From: Spongilla lacustris
Lineage: Eukaryota; Porifera; Demospongiae; Spongillida; Spongillidae
Assembly (NCBI GenBank): GCA_949361645.1
Contig: OX442426.1
Span: 3,902,673 to 3,966,672 of the forward strand
Reading direction: 5' to 3'
DNA: 64,000 bases
Positions 62,031 through 64,000 of this stretch are shown piece after piece (position 1 is the first letter of the stretch; each line of letters begins with the position of its first letter). Position numbers and translations under genes: made by a program. The notes beneath the pieces were generated by a model. That model saw only the letters and a list, made by a program, of their open reading frames with translations, ran no database searches and had not been told where the DNA came from.

Positions 62031-62777
62031 TTCCTACGCATATGAATTTTGGGGACTATCCTAGCCACCATCACGAATTCACAGCGCAAGACACGGGAAC
62101 TGGTGCAGAACTGAGGGCGGCACATGAAGAGGCGGCTAATAGAGCAGCTAAGAAACAGGAGTGGCTTTATCGATGGTTCTTGTGAAGATCTCGCACCTAT
62201 ACTTTTACGGTACAGATATTCAATTAACATCTTATTGACACCTCAATTAATGACATAATACATTCCGCGATATTCTACCGCACGGCTTTTTCGAGATGGA
62301 CATTAGGTTGTTAATTAGAATACGTATGTATATTACGGTACAATTCTTATCCGGGTCCCATAGGAGCTCATTAAAATGTGGTTAATGTTCTAATCCCTAT
62401 TCTGTGAAGATGCGTTTACCATAAAATACCAATATATTTTTTAGCTGTTCTATATTCAGTTCGGCACTAAAAAACGTCAGTGCGCACTATTGAGGGATGT
62501 TCTTTTTTTGTCCACGAAAGTCGCGCATCTCACGGTTTATTCGTTTTTATTTTGCCACTCCTGAAGTACTCGAACGGCAACCAATTTTTCTTGAAAAAAT
62601 GCCTGAGAATCAGGTGTGAGATGCACCTTTTTGAAAAGATAGAGCCTTGCCCATTGTAAAGATATCAAGCTTATGTGCAGACTTATTTTCTGAAGCGAGA
62701 ACAAACCCCTCTATCCCGGACTAGCTAGTCATGAATAAAGCGGTATCACGTGCGCTCCGTGCCTTCGATACAAAGCG
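61651..62777. other. Repeat-rich spacer upstream of the RAG1-like gene
   Basis: A TG run followed by 16 G (61921-61952) and a run of about 31 C (62001-62031) flank 'gggggactatagtcccc', an inverted pair like the ends of short GC-rich elements. The rest (62050-62777) includes the presumed promoter of the next gene. I see no clear TATA box. Confidence 0.55.
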
Positions 62778-64000
62778 ATGGAATGTCAAGTGCAGAGATA
62801 CTGCAGGGTATGCGGACACCGGTTGTTGAAGAAAACGTCTCGAGGCAATTTAGAGACAACCTATAACTGTGCTGGTTTCTCTGTGGAGCTTAAAACATGC
62901 TTTCAAATTGACACCAGCAACGACACTGCTGACTATCCCGCCAATTTCTGCAAATCATGTAGGCTTGCTATGTCCAAGGCAAAAGAAGCGGCAGAAAAGA
63001 AGATTCCATACAAGTGTATGGTAAAGCCATACAACTGGTCTCTGCACTATGCAAGGTAAAACATATTCACATGACCTCATAAGTTTAATCACACATACAT
63101 AAACACATATACAGGAACCCATACACTCATGGATCCAATTAAAGGACATACATAAACAGAAACCAGGGCAACAACCAGGCATCACACCTAATGCCTTGCT
63201 TCACCATGTTACCACCATTGCACCTCCAAAGGTTGTGTGTCATAGAAAGGAACCACAGCTAGCCCCGACACAGGTACTTTCCGTCATGGACTTACTAACT
63301 TGCCCAATATGTAAAGGAATGTTGTCGCAGCCACTTAAGTTGCACTGCAATGCAGTAGTATGTGCAAAGTGCATTGCTGACTCCATAGCAACATCGGCAA
63401 GTACTCAGTGTCCATGCTGTGAGGATGCAGTGAACTTGGTGCCAGGTTCTGTGCAGCCTGCTCCTGACCTAACACAACGCCTTCTTTGTGATGTGATGGT
63501 GTCCTGTGATACATGCAATAGGGATGTACGGGCGGGTGACTATGACTCACACGAGTGCCACAGGTTGGGAGTTATTGAAGAACAGTGCGCTTCTAAGGTG
63601 ATTCGAAGAATCCTATCTGAAAACACAAAGGATAACATTATACAAATCAAGACAGGAGGTACTGTAAGTGACAAACAATTTTTTTATACTTACACTTATT
63701 CCCATCTTTTGCAGCCACTGACTCTGGTGCGTGTGACAAAGGCCCATTCATCCAAAAGTGAGGAGGTTTGCAGCAAAACTCTTAAGCGACGTGTCTGTGA
63801 AGTTCAAGGAGTAAGGAGCCTTCTGTCACCAGAAAGACCTGAAAGGATCCTTGAGGAGGAGATCAGAGCCCTGGGAAGTGAAGAGAAAAAAATGATACTA
63901 ACAGAAGCAGGGTTAACACTTGATATTGAGGCAACAACAGGACTTGCGATGAAAGCTGCAATTGGCATGCCTTGGAACCAACTTAGGACTTTAAGAAGGT
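62778..64000 (+). CDS. RAG1-like gene, 5' part, runs off the window
   Basis: Vertebrate RAG1 is the catalytic subunit of V(D)J recombinase, and its N-terminal third carries zinc-binding modules and a RING E3 ligase. Here the first exon (62778 to 63022 or about 63055) has YCRVCGHRLL, then FQIDTSNDTADYP, FCKSCRLAMSK and NWSLHYAR. This matches the order of the RAG1 N-terminal module (CxxC, F-ID-x-D, FCxxC, W-x-x-H). Exon 2 (63115-63663) has a basic linker, a RING (LTCPICKGM, LHCNAVVCAKC, CPCC) and a C/H finger (VSCDTCNRDV, YDSHECH), again in RAG1 order. Exon 3 (63715 on) has RSLLSPERPERILEEEI and GLAMKAAIGMPWNQLRTLRR, at the place where RAG1 begins its nonamer-binding region. The RING histidine after the third Cys is Ala (CNAVVC). 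The first donor is ambiguous: only GTAAAG after 63022 keeps frame. The catalytic core is beyond the window. Confidence 0.82.

Noticed and set aside
62778..64000. Idea that the RAG1-like gene is a complete Transib/RAG transposon
   Set aside because: No inverted terminal repeats are visible at the left edge and the catalytic core is outside the window, so this cannot be claimed.

Overview
This window is animal nuclear DNA. It is AT-rich, with many short exons separated by GT...AG introns of about 50 to 1000 bp, and it is heavily loaded with repeats. The identifiable genes (the intraflagellar transport gene IFT74, the mitochondrial AAA ATPase ATAD3, a caspase with two death-fold prodomains, a RAG1-like zinc-finger gene and a DUF6589 gene) fit an early-branching metazoan. 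A demosponge is my best guess. That is an inference from gene content and style; no species marker is visible.

Layout. 1-2300 is a degenerate G-rich repeat field. 2300-8100 holds small non-autonomous inverted-repeat elements and no convincing gene. 8152-13353 (+) is IFT74. It converges on ATAD3 (13544-23661, minus strand, 18 exons, 593 codons reconstructed in frame), with 190 bp between the stop codons. 23.97-28.1 kb is a decayed tandem copy of the ATAD3 5' half plus the caspase 3' end, and it carries an expanded 33-bp minisatellite. 27204-32639 (-) is a caspase with a CARD-like domain, a death domain and a protease domain (544 codons reconstructed in frame). 33-38 kb contains dispersed repeats, a dead retrotransposon copy and a 472-bp tandem duplication. 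38.66-40.1 kb (-) is an unrecognised coiled-coil gene broken by frame changes. 41.2-43.0 kb is a large imperfect palindrome with a hAT transposase remnant. 46956-52158 (+) is an unrecognised five-exon gene for a type I membrane protein with a large cysteine-rich ectodomain and a tyrosine-containing tail. 54.1-56.5 kb (-) is a dead non-LTR retrotransposon. 56.65-57.76 kb is a palindrome with arms of about 540 bp. 57.9-60.74 kb (+) is a decaying DUF6589 gene. 61.3-61.65 kb (-) is a hAT/DUF4371-type transposase fragment. 62778 to the window end (+) is the 5' part of a RAG1-like gene with an N-terminal Cys/His module and a RING.

The genes do not form one pathway. IFT74 (cilium), ATAD3 (mitochondrion) and the caspase (cell death) look like ordinary single-copy host genes. 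The strongest candidates for something new are the RAG1-like gene, the CARD-DD-caspase, the tyrosine-tailed membrane protein, and the duplication in which one copy kept ATAD3 and the other kept the caspase. Exon joins were worked out by eye from splice signals and reading phase; no alignment or search was run.
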